Source: Megaleporinus macrocephalus
Taxonomy: Eukaryota; Chordata; Actinopteri; Characiformes; Anostomidae
Reading direction: 5' to 3'
Assembly: GCA_021613375.1 (NCBI GenBank)
Contig: CM038718.1
Span: 40,341,921-40,405,920 of the forward strand
DNA: 64,000 bases
A model generated the notes under the pieces. It was given only the letters and a program-made list of their open reading frames with translations, had not been told where the DNA came from and made no database searches. Numbering within the stretch: the first letter of the stretch is position 1; every line of letters begins with the position of its first letter. Both the position numbers and the translations under genes were made by a program. Positions 23,701-33,000 of the stretch are shown here, piece after piece.

Positions 23701-26222
23701 GCCGAGAACTGGAGAGAGCGCTTCGCCAACCTGGAGCGGTCAGTCCCTCGCTGTGCTGAGCACCTTACACACAACAATATAGATCACGTATCTCCAGCTT
23801 AGAAAACCTACAGCTGTTTGTTAATAACTCCTTTAGGGGGCGGCGGCGAGTGATGTTTGTTTATGTTATGCTTGTTAAGTGAAATTCAGCTCACAGGCAC
23901 ATTTCCTGCACTGTATCGCCAAAAGTGTTCATCTAAATCACTGAATTCAGGTGTTCAGATGACTTTCATGGTCACAGGTGTATAAAACCAGCACCTAGTC
24001 CTGCAGACTGTTTCTGCACACATTAGTAAAGTGTGTGTCTCTCAGCTCCAGCGTGGTACCGTGATAGGACGCCACCTGTGTAACAAGTCCAGTGGTGAAG
24101 TTTCCTCACTACTAAATATTCCACAGTGGACTGTCAGTGGTGTTAGAACAAAGTGGAAGTGATTGGGAACGACAGCAGCTCAGACACCAAGTGGTAGAAC
24201 ACGTACAATGACAGGGCGGGTCAGCGGATGCTGAGGAGCATAGAGCACAGAGGTCACCAACTTTCTACAGAGTCAATCACTACAGACCTCCAAACTTCAT
24301 GTGGTCTTCAGATCAGCTCAAGAGCAGAGCGTAGAGAGCTTCATGGAATGGTTCTCCATGGCCGAGCAGCTGCATTCAAGCCTTACATCACCAAGAACAA
24401 TGCAGAGCGTCGGATGCAGTGGAGTAAAGCACGGCAACACTTGCCAGAAGAACGGTACTTGTCTGACTGCATTGTGCCGAGTGTTAAGTTTGGTGGAGGG
24501 GGGATCATAGGGGTTGTTTTTCAGGAGGTGGGCTCGGACCCTCAGTTCCAGTGAAAGGAACTCTTAATGCTTCAGTAAACCAAGAGATTCTGGACAATTT
24601 CATGCTCCCAACTTTGTGGGGACAGTTTGGGGGGACGGACCCTTCCTGTTCCAACATGACTGCCCACCAGTACACAGAGCAGCGCCATAAAGACATGAAG
24701 GAGGAGTTTGGTGTGGAAGAACTTGACTGGCCTGCACCTCAACCTGATAGAACACCTTTGGGATGAATTAGAGTGGAGACTGAGAGCCAGACCTTCTCGT
24801 CCAACATCAGTGTCTGACCTCACTAATGTTCTTCTGGAAGAACGGTCAAACATTCCCATAAACACTCTCCTAAACCGTGTGGAGAGACTTCCCAGAAGAG
24901 CTGAAGCTGTTATAGCTGCAAAGGTTGGGCTGACATCATATTAAACCCTATGTATTAAGAACGGGGCGTCACTCAAGTTCATACTTTTGGCAGTATAGTG
25001 TATAATGTTATTGTCTTATATGTTTAATTGGGTTCTACTTTTAGGACTTCATGTCTGATTATCTGATTATGTTTTAGATCATATTTATACAGAAGTTTGG
25101 GAAATTCTAAAGGGTTCGCAAATTTTTCAAGCACCTGTTGATCTGCTTTCTTTCAGAAACATGCACAACAACTTGCGGATCACTCGAATCCTGAAGTGTC
25201 TGGGGGAGCTCGGCTTCGAGCACTACCAGGCCCCCCTCGTGCGGTTCTTCCTGGAGGAGACGCTCGTCAGGAAGAACCTGAGCAGCGTGAAGCGCAGCGT
25301 GCTGGACTACTTTCTGTTCGCGGTGCGAGACAAGCGGGAACGCCGGAAGCTGATCCGTTACGCCTTCCAGCACTTCGAGCCCAAGGACAAATTTGTGTGG
25401 TGCCCCAGGAAGATCCAGAAACGCTTCAAGAAGAAGGCGGAGAAGAGGCAAGACCAGGCGGTGGGCAACGGACAGGCGGCGGCCAGCGAGGAGGTCCGGC
25501 CGCCGAACAAAAACAAGGACGGGGAGCGAGACGGGAAGATCATCGAGATCCAAAAACAGAGCGACGACGACCCCATGAGCCTTGACTTCGAAAAGCAATT
25601 AGAAGGTTCGGTGGTTGACGAGGAACTGCTCCTTGAGGGTTCTTCAGAAGACCCCTCGCCCTTCAACAACGGCAACAGCGCTGACAACGGCGAGATGGAC
25701 CACTCCTGCATTGTCGAGCCCAACGCCACTAAGACCCTGGATGCAAATGAGGAGGAGCTCAAGGAGGACAGTCTTCCGGCAGCAGCTAAAGCGCCTGAGA
25801 TCGCACTACTTGACTCAGACCAGGACGGCATCAAGGTGGAAACCGTCGCGGTGGAAACCAACAACTGTTCTCCAGAGCGTTCCAGCTTGGAGGAAGAGTC
25901 TGAGAGCATGCTCACTGCAGATTCCCAACCCAGAGAGACCGAAGGAAGCCCCGCAGGAACCTGTTCGGGAAAAACATCGGTAGAAAGCCCCAAACATACC
26001 TTGGCGTCCACGCCGTCAGGCGAACGGGCGGAAAAGCTTCCTAGGACCGACGCCGATAGCGCGGTAGGCACGTCCGACCGCAGGGAGGCTTCGACAACCG
26101 TTAGCTCGCTAGACAACCAAGGAACCAGTGACACAAACAATGTCAACAAGCAAACCAATGGGACGGAGAAGGTGGAGCCTATGGACACCGACCCCAGTGT
26201 AGGTTCCCGGAGTGACTCCTAA
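16095..26222 (+). CDS. ogfr: Opioid growth factor receptor (7 exons, complete)
   Basis: Joined exons 16095-16220, 19066-19134, 19236-19317, 19398-19476, 20888-20954, 23590-23738 and 25157-26222 give 1638 nt, 545 residues plus stop. All introns are GT-AG and phases are consistent (0,0,1,2,0,2). Residues 1-42 are acidic ([12 protein letters not shown]). About 43-275 form the conserved OGFr_N-type domain, with the recognisable segments [39 protein letters not shown] and [14 protein letters not shown] basic stretch near 275-288 ([14 protein letters not shown]) could be a nuclear localisation signal. The rest is an acidic, Ser/Thr-rich low-complexity tail. In mammals this protein binds Met-enkephalin (opioid growth factor) at the nuclear envelope and restrains proliferation. 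The human protein is longer and has C-terminal 20-residue repeats, which are absent here. Similarity is closer to OGFR than to OGFRL1 as I remember them, and col9a3 downstream matches the OGFR locus. The start ATG has A at -3 and G at +4. Confidence 0.95.
16221..17980 (+). other. ogfr intron 1, first part
   Basis: Includes a dispersed segment at 17205-17370 shared with 44640-44860 (GAGCTCATGAATAATT, GCTCTGCTCTGATTGGCTG, CTACACTAGCTACTC, AGTAGATTAAAGGTGTCT). It also has an inverted repeat with TTCCACCTTAAA/TTTAAGGTGGAA arms at 17643-17712. No exon recognised; open frames at 16936-17935 lack domains. Confidence 0.5.
17643..17712. repeat. Short inverted repeat, TTCCACCTTAAA arms (copy 2)
   Basis: Second occurrence of the hairpin at 9438-9500, with arms GTTCCACCTTAAA and TTTAAGGTGGAAC about 45 bp apart. 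Confidence 0.55.
17981..18780 (+). mobile_element. Dispersed element A, copy 2 (ogfr intron 1)
   Basis: Starts GTTTGGGGTGT, the same terminus as copy 3. It holds a GTTTACAGTGGTGG array and then GGTAACCAGGGGTCTCCATG, CTACAACACAAATATAC, ACTATCAAACCCACA, CTGAGTTTATATGA and CTCACAGCGCACCGCATTTA, all shared with other copies. Non-coding. Confidence 0.75.
18022..18600 (+). repeat. GTTTACAGTGGTGG minisatellite, locus 2
   Basis: Array of 15-24-bp units starting GTTTACAGTG with GGTGAT repeats, lying inside element A copy 2. The His/Cys-rich reverse frame and Val-rich forward frame are periodicity artefacts. Confidence 0.92.
19066..19134 (+). CDS. ogfr: ogfr coding exon 2
   Basis: Acceptor CTTCCACAG, donor GTAGGT. 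It encodes 23 residues including [17 protein letters not shown], the first strongly conserved block of the OGFR family. Confidence 0.9.
19161..19188. repeat. (GAT)n in ogfr intron 2
   Basis: Nine GAT triplets in a 101-bp intron, starting 26 bp after the exon 2 donor. Confidence 0.85.
19236..19317 (+). CDS. ogfr: ogfr coding exon 3
   Basis: Acceptor TTTCTGCCCAG, donor G|GTACGT, phase 1 at the 3' end. Encodes [19 protein letters not shown] and onward. It is separated from exon 2 by a 101-bp intron that contains a short (GAT)n run. Confidence 0.9.
19398..19476 (+). CDS. ogfr: ogfr coding exon 4
   Basis: Acceptor GTGTTTTAG after an 80-bp intron, donor GTGAGC, phase 2 at the 3' end. Encodes the segment ending [11 protein letters not shown], with the Trp codon split across intron 4. 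Confidence 0.92.
20047..20755. repeat. (CTAT)n array with interspersed 25-bp spacers, ogfr intron 4
   Basis: Long ATCT tetranucleotide runs separated by conserved spacers: CCTCACAGTATAACTGTGAT, in which CACAGT and ACTGTG are inverted, and CCCTCTCAGTGTAACTGCAG. Spacing of spacers shows a higher-order repeat of roughly 65-130 bp. A T-rich tract precedes it at 19647-19671. [12 protein letters not shown] open frames are artefacts. Confidence 0.95.
20888..20954 (+). CDS. ogfr: ogfr coding exon 5
   Basis: Acceptor CCTCATAG, donor GTGAGA. Completes the split Trp and encodes [20 protein letters not shown] and two more residues. Too short to stand out as an open frame, but the [10 protein letters not shown] motif is diagnostic. 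Confidence 0.93.
20955..21597 (+). other. ogfr intron 5, first part
   Basis: No gene, RNA or clear repeat seen. The last part is AT-rich and grades into the 62-bp array. Confidence 0.4.
21598..22265. repeat. 62-bp minisatellite, ogfr intron 5
   Basis: About 11 copies of an A-rich unit starting AGTTAAGAAATAACTAAAAA, with exact 62-bp spacing in the first copies and small indels later. Divergence between copies is modest. Confidence 0.9.
22391..23037. mobile_element. Candidate piggyBac-type MITE flanked by TTAA
   Basis: TTAA-CCCTTCAAATCC at the left and GGTTCTAGAGGG-TTAA at the right give a 639-bp block between two TTAA sites, with short CCCT...AGGG inverted ends, as in piggyBac elements. No transposase frame. 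The inverted match beyond four bases is poor, so this may be coincidence. Confidence 0.3.
23038..23589 (+). other. ogfr intron 5, last part
   Basis: AT-rich, with a short (TTTA)n run near 23183. Nothing coding before exon 6. Confidence 0.4.
23590..23738 (+). CDS. ogfr: ogfr coding exon 6
   Basis: Acceptor TCTCTGCAG, donor GTCAGT, phase 2 at the 3' end. Encodes 49 residues from [20 protein letters not shown] to RERFANLE, then a split Arg codon. Confidence 0.93.
23909..25000 (+). mobile_element. Tc1/mariner relic in ogfr intron 6
   Basis: Ends CACTGTATCGCCAAAAGTG (left) and ATACTTTTGGCAGTATAGTG (right) are diverged inverted repeats; TA follows the right end but not the left. On the + strand 24228-24944 holds transposase pieces in several frames, including [15 protein letters not shown], the [20 protein letters not shown] region and a C-terminal [14 protein letters not shown] region. 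The central segment carrying the acidic catalytic residue between the first two pieces seems to be deleted, so it cannot be active. Confidence 0.88.
25157..26222 (+). CDS. ogfr: ogfr coding exon 7 (last)
   Basis: Acceptor CTTTCTTTCAG. The first base completes the Arg codon, followed by [19 protein letters not shown]. It carries the end of the conserved domain, the basic stretch and the whole acidic tail, and stops at TAA 26220-26222. The reverse-strand open frames over this exon are shadows of its GC-rich codons. Confidence 0.95.
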
Positions 26223-26684
26223 ACGAGTCGGAGCTCAGAAGGAGTCCTTAAATGAAATAGTTTAAATAGATAGGAACGATACAAATTCCGGAAATCAACA
26301 TAAACACTGCATTAATGAGAGCGACTAGGGATCAGCTATTAATCGGAACCATTAACGAGATAAACAAATAAATGAAATTTATTCTTCAGCGAAGGGATTG
26401 AATTGTGCATTGTTTTTTTGTTGAGCTCTTCAATTAAACAACAGAAACAGACGTAAACTTCAGTCACGAAGCGAGACGGATGGAAATGGATGGTTTTCTC
26501 TCGTTTTATAATTGTTTTGTATGAATGTTATTTTCAGGAGGGATGTCGGGAAGCTCCGGGCAGACGGATAGTTTGGGAAACGTTGGCGCGTTACTGAACA
26601 GATTTCATTACCACACGTGAAGAAACAAAACATTTAAAAATATATATTCACCATTTTCCCCCCAATTGTTTTGCATAGTTTAGT
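26223..26684 (+). other. ogfr 3' UTR and downstream flank
   Basis: AT-rich; AATAAA at 26367. No other feature recognised. Confidence 0.5.
26367..26372 (+). terminator. Candidate ogfr polyadenylation signal AATAAA
   Basis: First canonical AATAAA after the ogfr stop, about 145 bp downstream. A short 3' UTR is plausible but the actual cleavage site is unknown. Confidence 0.45.
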
Positions 26685-28415
26685 GTTTGAGGTGTAAACA
26701 AAGAGATTCAGAGTGGGTGTTGATGATGGTAACCAGGGGTCTCCATGTCTACAACACAAATATACACACCTTATTGACTATCAAACCCAACAGTCAACCT
26801 ACACGTGTCTCCTGAGTTTATATGAATGTTGACGGGAAAAGTCTGAAAACAGTCATTATTATTTATTATTAAAATAATTATTTTGCCTCACAACTTACCT
26901 CCATGTTATATATCCCTCCACCATTTTTTTAAAGGCCAAAACTCTAGTGTATTTATAAACATTTACTGTAATAACTTTTTGTAAGGGAGCTTTTAGAGGT
27001 GGACGTCTGGTTCCATTCACCACCACTGTGACCAGTCCTGACTGTATCTAGAGAAAGTTCCCCTTTAAATTATTGAAAACCGCCAGTGTATAAATTGTAG
27101 ACAGTGGTGGTGAATGGAACCAGACGTCCAAAGCTTCCACCATCGCCAACGCTCCATATAAACTCAGAAGACACGTGTAGGTTCACTGGTGGGTTTGATA
27201 ATAAATACAATGTGTATATTTGTGTTGTAGACATGGAGACCCCTGGTTCCCATCACCACCACTGTAAACACCATCACTGCCACTGTAAACATCATCACCA
27301 ATGTAAACAACCTTACCGCCACTGTAAACACCACCACTGTAGACACCACCACCACCACTGTAAACATCATCACCACCACTGTAAACACCATCACCACCAC
27401 TGTAGACACCATCACCACCACTGTCGACACCATCACCACCACTGTAGACACCACCACCACCACTGTAAACATCATCACCACCACTGTAAACATCATCACC
27501 ACCACTGTAGACACCATCACCACCACTGTCGACACCATCACCACCACTGTAGACACCACCACCACCACTGTAAACACCATCACCACCACTGTAAACATCA
27601 TCACCACCACTGTAGACACCACCACCACCACCACTGTAGACACCATCACCACCACTGTAAACACCATCACCACCACTGTAGACACCATCACCACCACTGT
27701 AGACACCATCACCACCACTGTAGACACCACCACCACCACTGTAAACATCATCACCACCACTGTAAACATCATCACCACCACTGTAAACAACATTGCCACT
27801 GTAAACACCATCACCACCACTGTAAACACCATCACCACCACTGTAAACAACACCACCACTGTAAACACCATCACCACCACTGTAAACACCATCACCCCCA
27901 CCGTAAACATCACCACCACTGTAAACACCATCACCACCACTGTAATAAACACCACTGTAAACACCATCACCACCACCGTAAACATCACCACCACCGTAAA
28001 CATCACCACCACTGTAAACACCATCACCACCACCGTAAACACCATCACCACCACCGTAAACATCATCCCCACCACTGTAAACACCATCACCACCGCTGTA
28101 AACACCATCACCACCACTGTTAACACCATCACCACCACTGTTAACACCATCACCACCACCGTAAACATCACCACCACCGTAAACACCATCACCACCACCG
28201 TAAACATCATCACCACCACCACTGTAAACACCATCACCACCACTGTAAACACCATCACCACCACTGTAAACATCACCACCACTGTAAACATCATCACCAC
28301 CACTGTAAACACCATCACCACCACTGTAAACACCATCACCACCACTGTAAACATCACCACCACCACTGTACACACCATCAACACCACTCTGAATCTCCCT
28401 GTTTACACCCCAAAC
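26685..28415. mobile_element. Dispersed element A, copy 3: palindromic, one arm expanded
   Basis: Inverted termini: left GTTTGAGGTGTAAACAAAGA then GATTCAGAGTGG; right arm, read in reverse, GTTTGGGGTGTAAACAGGGA then GATTCAGAGTGG. Both arms continue inward with GGTCTCCATGTCTACAACAC and CGTCTGGTTCCATTCACCAC, the two arms meeting near 27040-27100. The right arm carries a 1.1-kb array (27250-28376) that the left arm lacks. No transposase, so this is a non-autonomous foldback-like element. Confidence 0.8.
27250..28376 (-). repeat. GTTTACAGTGGTGG minisatellite, locus 3 (reverse orientation)
   Basis: About 1.1 kb of 15-24-bp units reading CACCATCACCACCACTGTAAA on this strand, with TAGACA and TCGACA variants. 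Units are multiples of three, so His/Cys-rich, Val-rich and Gly/Tyr-rich open frames of 340-480 residues run through; none is a gene. Confidence 0.95.
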
Positions 28416-30027
28416 TGAATAGCAGAGGGATTTTGGGGAAAACATTCCAGCTGGGTGGGTTTGAAACCCCTGTAAAGGTACTGAAGTGATTTGAAGTCTA
28501 GAGTAGTTCTGTGAAAAACACCAGTTGGTGTTCCAGATGGTAGCTTTGCTCTTTGTTTCCTCATAATGGGGCCAAATTCTTGAAGAAACTGACCAACATA
28601 AACATAAAGATTCTAATAGAAATATCATCCAGTTCTTAAAACACTGAGTTCTGTATGTGTGCTCTGAGATGTTTCACTGTCTTATATGCCACTAGTACTG
28701 ATGAGTGGAACCAGGCTGGATATGAAGTAGACAACTGTATTAAACATACTCCACGCCAGAACCTGGTTCTGTTTAAACTGTAATATCATTCCAGCCCAAA
28801 GCAAAACTTCCAAATCACCAAATTTCCACATCAATTTAACTCTGCAGCTCTTCTTTACCTCCTGTAGAACTTCAGTGATGAGTGGACCAATAGGAGTGCT
28901 CCAAACTAACTAGGTTTTGTTCTTTTCTGGAAGCTAACTGTTCAGGATGTTCCTGATTATATGACCAAACCTTACAGCTGGAATGTTTCATGATGGGCTG
29001 CTGAAAAAATTCTGTAAACTCGATTCCTAAAATTTTCATTAGCGCTCACTGCTGGCAGAACTGGACTGACCACAGCTGGCTCTTGTCACATTGTCCTTCT
29101 CTATGACTCTGCATGGACAATGTCCTCATACAAAATAGTCCTCTACATAAAGAACAATTTTTAATCAGAGCTCTGAGCTCGTGTGGTGTTCTGTACTCGT
29201 CAGGCTCGTATCAGGAGCTCCGAGTCCAGTTTTATGTTTAGTAGGGAAGAATTATGGTTTTTAAATCACCAGCCTGTAGGACAGCGACGCTCCAAATGAG
29301 TTGTTTTGTGTTTTTCCTCCGAGCGTTGGCGGAACCTCTGAACTACGGGGTCGTTCAGGAGTCAGAGTATGAACACTGGTACCTGTACGCTCATCAGAAG
29401 CTCACCTGATTAGTCCAGCGTGCTTTGGCAGTTTTAGGCTTTTATGAAGATGACAAATCCAAATTAAATTAATAATTAAAATATAGCTGAATGTTTTGTA
29501 GTTTAATTTTAGTTTTTGTAGTTTTATGATTTAAACAATCAGATTTTTATCAGATTTCGGAGCTGAATACTAATGTTTTTCTTTTTCTTTTTCTTCTTCT
29601 TTTTGGTTCTATACACGATTTTTAAGAAAGGTTCTATATAATTCTTTTGGTTCTATATAGAATCTCATACAGCACCAGCAATCGGAAGAACCTTGCAAAA
29701 ACCATTTTAAACATAGTTCTTTAAGTGTTCATTGTTCTATATAGAGCACTGTCTTTAGTAAAGTACCCTCTGTTTAAGAGTGTAGTATATAGTATATTTA
29801 GTACTTGTAGAGTATGTTGGGATATAGTTTATATAGTTATTTTTACTCAAGGTCCTTTCAGTGCTCAGCAGCGTGTGTGTAGCATCGTTCACATTCGGAC
29901 TGCTAAACAGTCTCGCGGTTCAGAGGATCCGGTACCTGAGACTGTACACAGGACAGAACGTACCTGGTTCTGAACACTCTGGTTTAATGCAGGGCACAAG
30001 AAAATATTACTACACTTGAGTATCACA
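28416..30027. other. Intergenic, no gene seen
   Basis: At 29600-29755 GGTTCTATATA-type motifs recur (GGTTCTATACACG, AGGTTCTATATAATTC, GGTTCTATATAGAATC, TTCTATATAGAGCAC), resembling 2510-2700 and suggesting a small palindromic element. Elsewhere no exon or RNA gene is evident. Confidence 0.4.
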
Positions 30028-33000
30028 ATATACACAGCCCTATACTGTCCCATACACAGCCCTATACACAGCCCTATACTGTCCCATACACAGCCCTATA
30101 CACAGCCCTATACTGACCCATACACAGCCCTATACACAGCCCTATACTGACCCATACGCAGCCCTATACACAGCCCTATACTGACCCATACACAGCCCTA
30201 TACACAGCCCTATACTGACCCATACACAGCCCTATACACAGCCCTATACTGTCCCATACACAGCCCTATACACAGCCCTATACTGACCCATACACAGCCC
30301 TATACACAGCCCTATACTGTCCCATACACAGCCCTATACACAGCCCTATACTGTCCCATACACAGCCCTATACACAGCCCTATACTGTCCCATACACAGC
30401 CCTATACACAGCCCTATACTGACCCATACACAGCCCTATACACAGCCCTATACTGTCCCATACACAGCCCTATACACAGCCCTATACTGTCCCATACACA
30501 GCCCTATACACAGCCCTATACTGTCCCATACACAGCCCTATACACAGCCCTATACTGACCCATACACAGCCCTATACACAGCCCTATACTGTCCCATACA
30601 CAGCCCTATACACAGCCCTATACTGTCCCATACACAGCCCTATACACAGCCCTATACTGACCCATAAACAGCCCTATACACAGCCCTATACTGTCCCATA
30701 CACAGCCCTATACTGTCCCATACACAGCCCTATACACAGCCCTATACTGTCCCATACACAGCCCTATACTGTCCCATACACAGCCCTATACTGTCCCATA
30801 CACAGCCCTATACACAGCCCTATACTGTCCCATACACAGCCCTGTACTGTCCCATACACAGCCCTATACGCAGCCCTATACTGTCCTATACACAGCCCTA
30901 TACACAGCTCTATACTGACCCATGCACAGCACTATGCATAGCCCTATACACAGCCATATACTGTCCCATACACAGCCCTATACTGTCCCATACACAGCCC
31001 TATACACAGCTCTATACTGTACCATACACAGCCCTATACACAGCCCTGTACTGTCCTATACACAGCCCTATACACAGCTCTATACTGTCCCATACACAGC
31101 CCTATACTGTACCATACACAGCCCTATACACAGCCCTATACTGTCCCATACACAGCCCTATACTGTCCCATACACAGCCCTATACACAGCCCTATACACA
31201 GCCCTATACACAGCCCTATACACAGTCCTATACACAGCTCTATACTGTACCATACACAGCCCTATACACAGCTCTATACTGTCCCATACACAGCCCTATA
31301 CACAGCCCTATACACAGCCCTATACTGTCCCATACACAGCCCTATACACAGCCCTATACACAGTCCTATACACAGCTCTATACTGTACCATACACAGCCC
31401 TATACACAGCTCTATCCTGTACCATACACAGCCCTATACACAGCTCTATACTGTCCCATACACAGCCCTATACTGTACCATACACAGCCCTATACACAGC
31501 CCTGTACTGTCCCATACACAGCCCTATACTGTCCCATACACAGCCCTATACACAGCCCTATACACAGCCCTATACACAGCCCTATACACAACCCTATACA
31601 CAGTCCTATACACAGCTCTATACTGTACCATACACAGCCCTATACACAGCTCTATACTGTCCCATACACAGCCCTATACACAGCCCTATACTGTCCCATA
31701 CACAGCCCTATACACAGCCCTATACACAGTCCTATACACAGCTCTATACTGTACCATACACAGCCCTATACACAGCTCTATACTGTACCATACACAGCCC
31801 TATACACAGCTCTATACTGTACCATACACAGCCCTATACACAGCTCTATACTGTCCCATACACAGCCCTATACACAACCCTATACTGTCCCATACACAGC
31901 CCTATACACAGCCCTATACACAGCCCTATACACAGCTCTATACTGTACCATACACAGCCCTATACACAGCCCTGTACTGTCCCATACACAGCCCTATACA
32001 CAGCCCTGTACTGTCCTATACACAGCCCCATACACAGCTCTATACTGTCCCATACACAGCCCTATACACAGCTCTATACTGTCCCATACACAGCCCTATA
32101 CTGTCCCATACACAGCCCTATACACAGCTCTATACTGTACCATACACAGCCCTATACACAGCTCTATACTGTCCCATACACAGCCCTATACACAACCCTA
32201 TACTGTCCCATACACAGCCCTATACACAGCCCTATACACAGCCCTATACACAGCTCTATACTGTACCATACACAGCCCTATACACAGCCCTGTACTGTCC
32301 CATACACAGCCCTATACACAGCCCTGTACTGTCCTATACACAGCCCCATACACAGCTCTATACTGTCCCATACACAGCCCTATACACAGCTCTATACTGT
32401 CCCATACACAGCCCTATACACAGCCCTATACTGACCCATACACAGCCCTATACTGACCCATACACAGCCCTATACACAGCCCTATACTGTCCCATACACA
32501 GCCCTATACACAGCCCTATACTGACCCATACACAGCCCTATACACAGCCCTATACTGTCCCATACACAGCCCTATACACAGCCCTATACTGTCCCATACA
32601 CAGCCCTATACACAGCCCTATACTGTCCCATACACAGCCCTATACACAGCCCTATACTGACCCATACACAGCCCTATACACAGCCCTATACTGACCCATA
32701 CACAGCCCTATACACAGCCCTATACTGACCCATACACAGCCCTATACACAGCCCTATACTGACCCATACACAGCCCTATACACAGCCCTATACTGTCCCA
32801 TACACAGCCCTATACACAGCCCTATACTGACCCATACACAGCCCTATACACAGCCCTATACTGACCCATACACAGCCCTATACTGACCCATAAACAGCCC
32901 TATACACAGCCCTATACTGACCCATAAACAGCCCTATACTGACCCATACACAGCCCTATACACAGCCCTATACTGACCCATACACAGCCCTATACTGACC

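Noticed and set aside
25107..26188. Minus-strand open frames of 163 and 276 codons across ogfr exon 7
   Set aside because: Shadows of the GC-rich coding strand; the + strand frame has clear OGFR family similarity.
27104..28628. His/Cys-rich (HHHHCK) metal-binding-like protein and its opposite-strand partners
   Set aside because: Same array as above in reverse orientation. The pattern also appears at 17993-18637 wherever the array occurs, with no splice or promoter context.
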